Below, one piece after another: positions 18,680 through 25,724 of a stretch of 64,000 nucleotides of DNA. This DNA is from Desulfobulbaceae bacterium (GTDB lineage: Bacteria; Desulfobacterota; Desulfobulbia; Desulfobulbales; SURF-16), in NCBI GenBank assembly GCA_020444175.1, contig JAHLLM010000002.1, positions 169,494 to 233,493 on the forward strand, read 5' to 3'. Under the pieces are notes generated by a model that was not told the origin of the DNA, did not search any database, and saw only the letters and a list, made by a program, of their open reading frames with translations. The stretch's first letter is position 1, and each line of letters begins with the position of its first letter. The position numbers and the translations under genes are program-made.

Positions 18680-18880
18680 ATGGAAATAATCTGTAACGGC
18701 GAAGTTAAAAATATACAGCCCGGCACAAAACTCGTTGCCTTTTTAGAAAATCTGGGTGTCAAACCGGATACTGTTTTTGTTGAGTGTGATGGCGTTATTT
18801 TGCAAAAAAAAGAATATGATACTTTTGTCCTGCCTGAAAATGCCAGGCTGGAATTGATACGTTTTGTAGGAGGCGGGTGA
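18680..18880 (+). CDS. thiS: Sulfur carrier protein ThiS
   Basis: A 66-residue ubiquitin-like sulfur carrier; its C-terminal glycine becomes a thiocarboxylate that donates sulfur to thiazole. It begins [20 protein letters not shown] and ends IRFVGGG. Most ThiS end in GG; here a third Gly follows from the codons before TGA. The ATG at 18680 agrees with the family start; a longer open frame from 18632 would run into non-conserved sequence from the end of element A1. The stop overlaps the thiG ATG (TGATG). Confidence 0.9.
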   Translation: MEIICNGEVKNIQPGTKLVAFLENLGVKPDTVFVECDGVILQKKEYDTFVLPENARLELIRFVGGG

Positions 18881-19647
18881 TGCTAACCATTGCCGGAAGG
18901 ACTTTTAGATCCCGACTTTTTGGCGGTACGGGAAAATTTTCATCATCCAGGGTGATGAAAGAGGCACTTGATGCCTCGGGCTGTGAAATGGTTACTGTAG
19001 CCTTGCGCCGCATTGATCTGGACAACCCTGAAGATGATATAATGTCGGTTCTGGACAGGAAGAAATATCTGTTCCTGCCCAATACCTCCGGAGCGCGGGA
19101 CGCGGATGAGGCCATACGGCTTGCCAGGCTGGCTCGGGCCTCCGGCGGAGGCGACTGGTTAAAGCTTGAAGTTACTCCGGACCCCCGCACCCTGCTGCCT
19201 GATCCGGTGGAAACCCTCAAGGCAACGGAAATTCTGGTGAAAGAAGGCTTTATAGTCCTGCCTTATATGAATGCCGACCCCATCCTTGCCCTGCGCCTGC
19301 AGGATGCCGGGGCTGCTGCTGTTATGCCGCTCGGCTCACCCATCGGCACCAACCAGGGCATCATGACCGCCTTTCAGATAGAAATAATAATCAACCAGGC
19401 CAGGGTGCCGGTTGTTGTTGATGCCGGACTCGGAGCCCCGTCCCATGCCGCCCAGGCCATGGAGATGGGAGCTGACGCCGTTCTTGTCAATACGGCTATT
19501 GCCGTGGCCGGTGACCCTGTGCGAATTGCCAGGGCTTTTGCCATGGCTGTTGAAGCAGGCCGTGATGCCTTTGAAGCGGGCCTTGGAGAAAAACGCGTTG
19601 ATGCCTCAGCCTCTTCTCCCGAGACCGGGCTTGATTTCTTACGGTAA
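18880..19647 (+). CDS. thiG: Thiazole synthase
   Basis: Condenses deoxyxylulose 5-phosphate, dehydroglycine and ThiS thiocarboxylate to the thiazole phosphate. The 255-residue TIM barrel shows [63 protein letters not shown] and [23 protein letters not shown] at 18880 with GGAGG at 18869-18873; a GTG one codon earlier is possible. thiH follows 5 nt later, indicating coupled expression. Confidence 0.95.
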   Translation: MLTIAGRTFRSRLFGGTGKFSSSRVMKEALDASGCEMVTVALRRIDLDNPEDDIMSVLDRKKYLFLPNTSGARDADEAIRLARLARASGGGDWLKLEVTPDPRTLLPDPVETLKATEILVKEGFIVLPYMNADPILALRLQDAGAAAVMPLGSPIGTNQGIMTAFQIEIIINQARVPVVVDAGLGAPSHAAQAMEMGADAVLVNTAIAVAGDPVRIARAFAMAVEAGRDAFEAGLGEKRVDASASSPETGLDFLR

Positions 19648-19652
19648 GAGCC

Positions 19653-20753
19653 ATGTTTACAATTCCTGATTTTGCAGATTTACAACTTCTTATCAAGGGC
19701 TGCAGCGCCGCTGATGTGGAGCAGGCTCTGCACAATGAAAAGAGTGATATCCACGATCTCGCCGCCCTGCTTTCGCCCGCCGCCGAGGCATTTCTGCCCC
19801 AGCTTGCCGCGCGTTCCGCCGCTATTACCGTCCGCCGTTTCGGGCGCACGATACAGATTTATGCGCCGCTCTATCTCTCCAGTTTCTGCACCAACCGCTG
19901 CGCCTATTGCGGTTTTTCGGCAGAGAACAAAATAGAGCGCCGGGTTCTGTCCATTGATGAGGCCATGCATGAAGCTGAAATTCTTCACAGCAGGGGTTTT
20001 GAACATATCCTCCTTGTCTCCGGTGAGGCCCCCGGAAAACTGGGTGTAGAGTATCTTGAAGAGATAGCAAGCAAATTGCGGCCTCGATTTGCCGCCATAT
20101 CCATAGAAGTGCAGCCCCTGGACGAAGATGAATATGCCAGGCTTTTTAAGGCCGGCATAACCAGCGTAGCGGTTTATCAGGAAACATATGACCGGAAGAT
20201 TTATGACCAGGTGCATTTATCCGGCAAAAAATGCGATTTTGATTATCGGCTTGCCACCCCTTCCAGGGTCGCTGCCGCCGGTATGAGGGAGGTCGGCATA
20301 GGCGCTCTCCTCGGGCTTTCCGACTGGAGACTTGAAGGACTTGCCCTTGGCCTGCATCTTGCCTGGCTTCGCAAACATTACTGGCGTACGGCTCTGACCG
20401 TTTCCTTTCCGCGGCTTCGACCGGCAGAGGGGGATTTTCAGCCCCTGGTCAAGGTCGGGGAAGCCCAGCTCTCGCAACTTATTTTTGCCCTGCGCATTTT
20501 TGATCCTGATGTGGGGCTCCTGCTTTCAACCCGTGAAGAGGCACGTTACCGGGATGGCATGATCGGCCTCGGGCCTACCCGTTATTCAGCCGGGTCGTGC
20601 ACCGCGCCGGGTGGATACGGTGATGCTGAGATCAGCGGAGAGCAGTTTTCCGTGGGCGACCACCGTTCCATGCAGGAGGTTTGCTCCGATATCTGCCACA
20701 AAGGCTATGACCCGGTCCGTAAGGACTGGGATGCGACGTTTCAGGAGAACTGA
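19653..20753 (+). CDS. thiH: 2-iminoacetate synthase ThiH (radical SAM)
   Basis: Cleaves tyrosine with a SAM radical to give dehydroglycine (2-iminoacetate) for ThiG and p-cresol. The 366-residue protein has the CX3CX2C iron-sulfur motif at C79, C83, C86 (SSFCTNRCAYCGFS), HILLVSGEAP, VQPLDEDEYARLFKAGITSV, VYQETYD and RLRPAEGDF. Use of ThiH rather than ThiO fits an anaerobe. It ends the thiFSGH cluster, and element B3 starts 18 bp after the stop. Confidence 0.95.
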   Translation: MFTIPDFADLQLLIKGCSAADVEQALHNEKSDIHDLAALLSPAAEAFLPQLAARSAAITVRRFGRTIQIYAPLYLSSFCTNRCAYCGFSAENKIERRVLSIDEAMHEAEILHSRGFEHILLVSGEAPGKLGVEYLEEIASKLRPRFAAISIEVQPLDEDEYARLFKAGITSVAVYQETYDRKIYDQVHLSGKKCDFDYRLATPSRVAAAGMREVGIGALLGLSDWRLEGLALGLHLAWLRKHYWRTALTVSFPRLRPAEGDFQPLVKVGEAQLSQLIFALRIFDPDVGLLLSTREEARYRDGMIGLGPTRYSAGSCTAPGGYGDAEISGEQFSVGDHRSMQEVCSDICHKGYDPVRKDWDATFQEN

Positions 20754-20770
20754 ATAGTTTAAAATTTTAA

Positions 20771-20970
20771 TTTGATTACCACTCATTTTCAGCCAAGGTT
20801 ATAGCTGTATGTTAATTTTTCTCGTCATTTCGAACGGATGTGAGAAATCTTTATTGCGGTGGAGTCAGATTTCTCACATCCGTTCGAAATGACGACATTG
20901 GTCGTATTGTAGACAAGTCATTAGGTTACATGCAACTTGGCAACTATGGCTGAAAATGAGTGGTAATCAC
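20771..20970. mobile_element. Miniature inverted-repeat element family B, copy 3 (200 bp)
   Basis: Left end TTTGATTACCACTCATTTTC, right end inverted GTGATTACCACTCATTTTCA. An exact 9-bp direct repeat aaattttaa flanks it (20762-20770, 20971-20979). The interior holds a long hairpin (gtcatttcgaacggatgtga...tcacatccgttcgaaatgac). The hairpin type differs from the attcccgc one inside copy B1. Confidence 0.8.
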
Positions 20971-21029
20971 AAATTTTAATTTTTGCCTTTTGATTTTATT
21001 CCATAATTTTTCTATCGAAGGAGTTCACC

Positions 21030-22322
21030 ATGTCTCAAGATCTTAAAAAAATGTACACAACAATACTTGGCGATCATTTCCCCATGGAGATGAAGATTTC
21101 TTTTGGCGATCAGACCCTGGTTTATCGCAAACGCACCTGGAAAATCACCATGGAAGACGGATCTGTTGATGAGCGTGGCGTGCGCTACGGCGAGAATCCG
21201 GATCAGGAGGCCGCCCTTTATGAGCTGGTGAACGGGAATCTTGCATTGGGCGACTGTCAATTCATCGAACCCGGCAACGGCCTTGTCTCATCCATCTCGG
21301 TTGAAGATATGCTCCAGGTTGGGAAACATCCGGGCAAGATTAATCTGACAGACGTTGATAACGGCCTCAATATATTGAAGTATCTGACCGACAAACCGGC
21401 TGCGGTTATCCTAAAGCACAATAACCCCTGCGGTGCCGCGATGGGCGACTCTTTGGCCGATGCCTATAACAAGGCCAACCGTGCCGACCGCATCGCTGCT
21501 TTCGGCGGAGCCGTTATCATGAGCCGTGCCGTTGATAAGGCCACTGCCGAACTGATGGCCAAGAATTATCTTGAAGTTGTCTGTGCCCCTGATTTTGAAG
21601 AAGGAACACTGGAAATTCTGTCAGCCAGGAAAAATCTCAGGGTTATCAAAATGGCCCGCATTGACCGCCTGGCTGATTTTGAAAATTACCGTTTTGTTGA
21701 TTTTAAAAGTCTTATCGACGGCGGCATCATTGCCCAGCAGTCGGCAGTCAATTCCATTCGCAAGGCTGAGCAGTTAAAAGACGCGGTCACCACATACAAA
21801 GGCCGGGAATACCGTTGCGAGCGCCAGCCCACCCAGGCGGAAATTGACGATATGCTCTTTGGCTGGGCCGTGGAGCATGGTGTTACCTCAAACTCCGTTA
21901 TCTATGTGAAAAACGGCTGCACGGTAGGCATAGGCACCGGTGAGCAGGATCGCGTCGGCGTGGCGGAAATTGCCGTGCATAAGGCCTACGTGAAATATGC
22001 CGACGTCCTGTGCTTTGATAAATTCGGCATCCCATACGCAGACCTGGCTCTGGAGATTGAGCAGGGCAAACGCGACAAGGCTGATAAAGAGGCCATTGAT
22101 GCCCAGACCAAAGAGGACAGGGCGGGACTGCCCGGTTCATGCATGATTTCCGACGCCTTCTTCCCGTACCGCGACGGCGCCGATGTCGGTATCCGCCAGG
22201 GTGTGACTTCAATCCTGCAGGCAGGCGGCTCCATGCGCGACTTTGAGACCATCCAGGCCTGTAACGAGGCCAGTCCCCAGGTGGCCATGAAGTACACCGG
22301 ACAGCGGTCCTTCAAACATTAG
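21030..22322 (+). CDS. Stand-alone AICAR formyltransferase (PurH C-terminal domain type)
   Basis: Transfers a formyl group from 10-formyl-THF to AICAR in purine synthesis. The 430 residues align with the AICAR transformylase domain of bifunctional PurH: RYGENPDQEAALYEL (about residue 52), catalytic Lys-His at K129-H130 in LKHNNPCGAAMGD, RIAAFGGAVIMSR, and near the end GVTSILQAGGSMRDFETI. The IMP cyclohydrolase domain that makes up the first ~200 residues of normal PurH is absent; instead there are about 50 residues of unrelated N-terminus. Some Desulfobacterota split the two activities. The cyclohydrolase gene was not found in this window. Confidence 0.88.
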   Translation: MSQDLKKMYTTILGDHFPMEMKISFGDQTLVYRKRTWKITMEDGSVDERGVRYGENPDQEAALYELVNGNLALGDCQFIEPGNGLVSSISVEDMLQVGKHPGKINLTDVDNGLNILKYLTDKPAAVILKHNNPCGAAMGDSLADAYNKANRADRIAAFGGAVIMSRAVDKATAELMAKNYLEVVCAPDFEEGTLEILSARKNLRVIKMARIDRLADFENYRFVDFKSLIDGGIIAQQSAVNSIRKAEQLKDAVTTYKGREYRCERQPTQAEIDDMLFGWAVEHGVTSNSVIYVKNGCTVGIGTGEQDRVGVAEIAVHKAYVKYADVLCFDKFGIPYADLALEIEQGKRDKADKEAIDAQTKEDRAGLPGSCMISDAFFPYRDGADVGIRQGVTSILQAGGSMRDFETIQACNEASPQVAMKYTGQRSFKH

Positions 22323-22342
22323 AATGGAACTCTTGCCGGATT

Positions 22343-22420
22343 CGTCATCCCCGTGAAAACGGGGATCCAGTCTTTGGTCCATTCGGTGATATTCCTGGAT
22401 TCCCGCGCGGGAATGACGGC
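22343..22420. repeat. Short palindromic repeat pair (attcccgc type)
   Basis: Two inverted modules, gtcatccccgtgaaaacggg-gatccag (22344-22370) and ctggattcccgcgcgggaat-gac (22395-22418), face each other. This is the same hairpin module found inside elements B1 and D1-D3 and widely seen as an interspersed palindrome in proteobacteria. It follows the AICAR formyltransferase gene and may act as its terminator. Confidence 0.6.
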
Positions 22421-22529
22421 TGACCCTTTTTATGAAATTCTGTAACAGCTAAAAATGTTTAGCCTTTTTTACATAGCCGGATCCACCCTCTCCCCACCGG
22501 GGAGAGGGCCGGGTTGAGGGCTTCTTCCC

Positions 22530-23363
22530 ATGCCACGCACCATCCTCTCTTTTTTCTTCCTCGTTTTTCTCATTGCTTTCCCCGTTCCCGGCCACTGCCA
22601 GGACATCATGCTGCCCCTTGTTTACGAGCAGGGAAATGATATACGCGGCTGGCTGATGAGTGAAAAACTCGACGGCATTCGAGGCTACTGGGACGGCAGG
22701 CAACTTCTCTCTAAAAACGGCCTGCTTTTTCGGCCCCACCCTGATTTCATTAAAGGTTTTCCTGCCTTTCCCCTTGAAGGAGAAATATGGGGAGGGCGAG
22801 GAACCTATGAAGCAACTTCGGGCCTTGTCAGAAAAGAAGAGCCCCATGCCGGCTGGCTCAGCCTCAAATTTGCCATCTTTGACGCACCGCAAATTCCCGG
22901 TGGTGTTGAGGAGAGGCTGGCGGCGGCCAGAGAGTGGTTCCTGACCCATCCCTCTCCTTATGCCTTTGTTATAGAGCAGCAGACCGTGAAGGATGCAAAA
23001 CACCTGCAGGCCGAATTGCAGAAAATTGAAAAGCTGGGCGGCGAGGGAATCATTCTTCGAAAACCGGGTTCGTTTTACGAGGTCGGAAGAAGCGCCGACA
23101 TTCTCAAGGTCAAAAGCTATGACGATGCCGAAGCCGTGGTCCTTGCCCATATTCCCGGATCAGGCCGAAATAAAGACCGAATGGGCTCACTGCTTGTCGA
23201 GTCGGTGGACAGCAAGATACGCTTTAAAATAGGCACCGGCTTCAGCGATGCAGAGAGAGAAAATCCACCCCCTGTCGGTTCAGTCATCACCTTCAAATAT
23301 TACGGATTCTACCGGTCCGGTATCCCTAAATTCCCTTCCTTTCTAAGAATCAGACAGCAGTAA
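22530..23363 (+). CDS. Exported ATP-dependent DNA ligase (LigE-like)
   Basis: A 277-residue minimal ATP-dependent ligase with an N-terminal signal peptide (MPRTILSFFFLVFLIAFPVP, then GHCQD). Motif I is EKLDGIRG with the adenylated lysine at K46; motif III is FPLEGEIWGGRG, motif IV GGEGIILRKPG, motif V ADILKVKSYDDAEA. An OB domain forms the C-terminal third (GTGFSDAERENPPPVGSVIT, KYYGFYRSGIPKFPSFLR). Such ligases without extra domains are known from proteobacteria and are thought to act in the periplasm on incoming DNA. No com genes are next to it. The start was kept at 22530 because the leader is a clear signal sequence. Confidence 0.87.
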   Translation: MPRTILSFFFLVFLIAFPVPGHCQDIMLPLVYEQGNDIRGWLMSEKLDGIRGYWDGRQLLSKNGLLFRPHPDFIKGFPAFPLEGEIWGGRGTYEATSGLVRKEEPHAGWLSLKFAIFDAPQIPGGVEERLAAAREWFLTHPSPYAFVIEQQTVKDAKHLQAELQKIEKLGGEGIILRKPGSFYEVGRSADILKVKSYDDAEAVVLAHIPGSGRNKDRMGSLLVESVDSKIRFKIGTGFSDAERENPPPVGSVITFKYYGFYRSGIPKFPSFLRIRQQ

Positions 23364-23390
23364 CAACTAAAAAAGTTAGGTCGCCATTTT

Positions 23391-23493
23391 TGACGGTTTC
23401 GTAAAAACCCCCTCAACCGCCGCCGACAAGTATGTAACTTGTTGATATTGCGTTGGCGGATGGTCAGCTTGAGAGCTTTTTGCGAGACCATCA
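23391..23493 (-). mobile_element. Miniature inverted-repeat element family A, copy 2 (103 bp, inverted)
   Basis: Ends TGACGGTTTCGTAAAAACC and inverted TGATGGTCTCGCAAAAAGC, flanked by tttt on both sides (23387-23390, 23494-23497). The interior is the reverse complement of copy A1 with nearly no differences. It lies after the DNA ligase gene. Confidence 0.83.
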
Positions 23494-23601
23494 TTTTTGG
23501 GTGCTGTAATGCTTTCCAGATCTGGTAGACGTATTTGGTTTATCAGTGTGTTTGTTCTGTAGGTCGGAAAACTTTTTCCGACTGAGGAAAAATAATTTTG
23601 A

Positions 23602-23895
23602 TCATTTCGTTCGTTCTTGCCAGGAATGCGGATCGAGTTTCATGTGCATGATCCCTATAATCAATATGAAGTCTTCTCGATTTTGGTAGATAACACCATA
23701 TGGAAATTTATTGACAATACAACGACGTGTTCGGGGAGAGATTTTCGGCCATGCCTCAGGGAATTGTTGAATGTGCTCAAAAGTATCCTGCACAGCAGAA
23801 GCAAATTCGTAACCAAGTCCGGCACATTGCTCATTATAATAATCCACTGTATCTGCGAACTCTCGTACAGCGCAAGATAAAACCCGAATTTGCAT
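23602..23895 (-). CDS. RelE/ParE-superfamily toxin
   Basis: A 97-residue protein with the ParE/RelE pattern: VREFADTVDYYNEQCAGLGY-EFASAV, then FPYGVIYQNREDFILIIGIM at the C-terminal strands and MHMKLDPHSW. ParE toxins inhibit gyrase, while RelE toxins cleave ribosome-bound mRNA; the sequence does not decide which. The ATG at 23895 overlaps the antitoxin stop (TGATG); a TTG directly upstream is less likely. Genes are in antitoxin-toxin order. Confidence 0.85.
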   Translation of the reverse strand: MQIRVLSCAVREFADTVDYYNEQCAGLGYEFASAVQDTFEHIQQFPEAWPKISPRTRRCIVNKFPYGVIYQNREDFILIIGIMHMKLDPHSWQERTK

Positions 23896-24119
23896 CAACC
23901 ATTGATCCGTTCAAGGACAGCTTCTGCAGAATCAGCTGTTAATTTTCCCTCTTCATAAGCATTGATGCGAGATTCCGCCTCTTCGGCCCATAACTTGTCA
24001 ATCTCTTTTTGTCGTCTGCTGTTATCAAAGCTGTAGAAAAGATCATCAATGAGTTTTGCTCTTTCAACAGGAGACAAACAAAGGGCTTTTTTTAAAATTT
24101 CTTGTGCAATTTCAGTCAA
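23895..24119 (-). CDS. Addiction-module antitoxin component
   Basis: A 74-residue acidic protein: EILKKALCLSPVERAKLIDD, then AEEAESRINAYEEGK near the C-terminus. The pattern (helical, LSPxERAxLxDxLxxS, then WxxExxxRxxAxxxGxx) fits the small antitoxin family found upstream of RelE/ParE toxins. Such antitoxins bind their toxin and usually repress their own promoter. The pair lies in a repeat-rich, probably accessory segment. Confidence 0.83.
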   Translation of the reverse strand: MTEIAQEILKKALCLSPVERAKLIDDLFYSFDNSRRQKEIDKLWAEEAESRINAYEEGKLTADSAEAVLERING

Positions 24120-24288
24120 TTTTGTCTCCTGGGAAGTTGTTTGAACAGATGTATATTCATCATAAATTCAAAAAATGTAATTTGTATGATTATTTTAATA
24201 ACACTCCTGCATGTTGTCAAATTTGATGTGTTCTAAAGGCATATGCCTTGAATTTTGCAGATACTCTCACCCGAATTCAATTTTTTTC

Positions 24289-24493
24289 GTAACTATTCAG
24301 CTGCACCTCATCTTTAAACGATCAGGCCTGCTCACATAAGACGGGCTATCGGAGTCTCGCAAGCTCGCGTACCTGCCTCGCAGGCCTGCTCGGAGTCTCC
24401 ACTTCGTTGCGCTTACCTGTCAAAATCTAAGGTACATCTGATTAGTTACGGCCTGGAGTTGAGGCCCATTTCGAGCCCTCGCTGAATAGATAC
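24289..24493. mobile_element. Miniature inverted-repeat element family E, copy 1 (205 bp)
   Basis: Ends GTAACTATTCAGC and inverted GTATCTATTCAGC, flanked by an exact 8-bp repeat tttttttc (24281-24288, 24494-24501). An internal copy of the end sequence (taactaatcag, around 24443) suggests nesting. The last part recurs inverted at the window end (63913 onward). The right flank runs directly into element D3. No coding frame. Confidence 0.7.
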
Positions 24494-24505
24494 TTTTTTT
24501 CTAAT

Positions 24506-24665
24506 ATGCTTAATAAACAATTCTCAGTTAAAAATTGCCGCTTTCCTGTTGCCAAGTTTCCAATACTGGATTCCCGCCTTCGCGGGAATGACATAACCAA
24601 GCCCGCCGTCACTCCCGCGGAGGCGGGAGTCCAGGGGGGGCTACTGAAAATTGTATAGAGGCAAA
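24506..24665 (+). mobile_element. Miniature inverted-repeat element family D, copy 3 (160 bp)
   Basis: Same orientation and length as copy D1. Left end ATGCTTAATAAACAATTCTC, right end inverted TTTGCCTCTATACAATTTTC. Flanks ttttctaat/ttttctaaa agree at 8 of 9 positions. It lies 12 bp after element E1, forming a cluster. Confidence 0.75.
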
Positions 24666-25047
24666 TTTTCTAAATACCATTATTTTCCAAAAACAATTCA
24701 GCAATGCCCGGGTAGAATTTTGCAGCAGTATCTCAGGAGTTTAAACTTCTGGTTCCCATGGTCTCCGTGGGAACCTATACATAAATTTCCAGGGGCAAAT
24801 TGATATGCGTTCCCACGGTGGACCGTGGGAAGGGAACGAGGGACAATATGCCACGGGAAGGTCATGTCTCTTACTGCAATTTCTTAAGCGGACACAGGTG
24901 AAAAAAATTCTGGTAGGACCGTATTTGTCCTACCAGTTGTGTTAGTGTTTTGTCAGCTTAATGGAGCATTTTAGGTGCGGGTGCTGAAAATGTATGGTAG
25001 GGAAGGTTGTGTGGTTGGTTAGGAGGGGTGGAAGGAAAAAGGAATTG
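24666..25047. repeat. Gene-free stretch with short palindromes
   Basis: No credible gene. Three hairpins are visible: ggttcccatggtctccgtgg-gaacc (about 24749-24774), cgttcccacggtggaccgtg-ggaa (about 24808-24832) and ctggtaggac...gtcctaccag (24910-24919 with 24927-24936). They look like interspersed REP-type palindromes; the last could end transcription. Confidence 0.5.
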
Positions 25048-25122
25048 TTCAAACGATCAAACGATCAAACGCTTAAACGCTTAAACGCTGGAACGCTGAA
25101 ACGGTTACCCGCTTAAACGGAG
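25048..25122. repeat. Degenerate AAACGCTT-type octamer repeats, left block
   Basis: A row of 8-10-nt units such as aaacgatc, aaacgatc, aaacgctt, aaacgctt, aaacgctgg, aacgctga, aaacgg. The block stops just before the ATG of the four-helix-bundle gene. The right block (25578-25712) has the same kind of units. Confidence 0.75.
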
Positions 25123-25127
25123 GAAAC

Positions 25128-25577
25128 ATGCCGGAAAAAACATTTGAAGAACTTGAGATCTGGAAGTTGGCTCGTTCTTTAACGGCAAAAATATACACTC
25201 TGACCAAAAATAAAGATTTTGCCAAAGATTTCGGTTTGTGCAATCAGATGCAAAGAGCCTCTGTTTCGGTAATGTCCAACATTGCCGAGGGTTATGAACG
25301 TGGCGGAAACCGGGAGTTTATCCAGTTTCTTTCCATTGCCAAGGGCAGTTGCGGAGAGGTGCGATGTCAGCTGTATGTGGCTCTTGACCAGGGATATATC
25401 AAGCGAGAAGAAGCAGAATTCCTCATTGATCAGCATAAAAAATTGTCCATCATGATCTTTAAATTCATGGAACACCTCAAAGGTAGCCGCTTCAAAGGGC
25501 AGAAATACAAGTCTCCGAAACCTGATCCGGAAATGGAGGAATTTGAAGCCCTGCTGGAAAGCCATTTGAAGAAGTGA
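25128..25577 (+). CDS. Four-helix bundle protein (23S rRNA intervening-sequence type)
   Basis: A 149-residue protein starting MPEKTFEELEIWKLARSLTA. The patterns FEELEIWKLAR, QMQRASVSVMSNIAEGYERG, REFIQFLSIAKGSCGEVRCQ and LYVALDQGYI are those of the S23/IVS four-helix-bundle family, named from ORFs within 23S rRNA intervening sequences. The function is not established. It is not inside rRNA here but lies between two blocks of degenerate octamer repeats, suggesting it moves with them or is part of that repeat structure. The ATG has cggaggaaac upstream. Confidence 0.85.
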   Translation: MPEKTFEELEIWKLARSLTAKIYTLTKNKDFAKDFGLCNQMQRASVSVMSNIAEGYERGGNREFIQFLSIAKGSCGEVRCQLYVALDQGYIKREEAEFLIDQHKKLSIMIFKFMEHLKGSRFKGQKYKSPKPDPEMEEFEALLESHLKK

Positions 25578-25712
25578 GGAAACGATCCAACGCTCAAACG
25601 TTTAATCGCTTAAACGTTTAAACACTGAAACATTGGAACGCTTGATCGCTTGACCTCTTGAACACTGAAACGCTTAATCGTTGGAACACTTGATCGCTTA
25701 AACGTTCTAACG
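25578..25712. repeat. Degenerate AAACGCTT-type octamer repeats, right block
   Basis: About 15 units of 8-10 nt, e.g. aaacgatcc, aacgctca, aacgttta, atcgctta, aacgttta, aacactga, aacattgg, aacgcttg. The block fills the whole interval between the four-helix-bundle gene and cas3, so the cas operon promoter must lie in or next to it. Confidence 0.75.
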
Positions 25713-25724
25713 TTAGAAAATACG

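Noticed and set aside
20754..21029. TPP riboswitch near the thi genes
   Set aside because: No THI-box-like sequence was recognised here or upstream of thiF; the space is taken by mobile elements.
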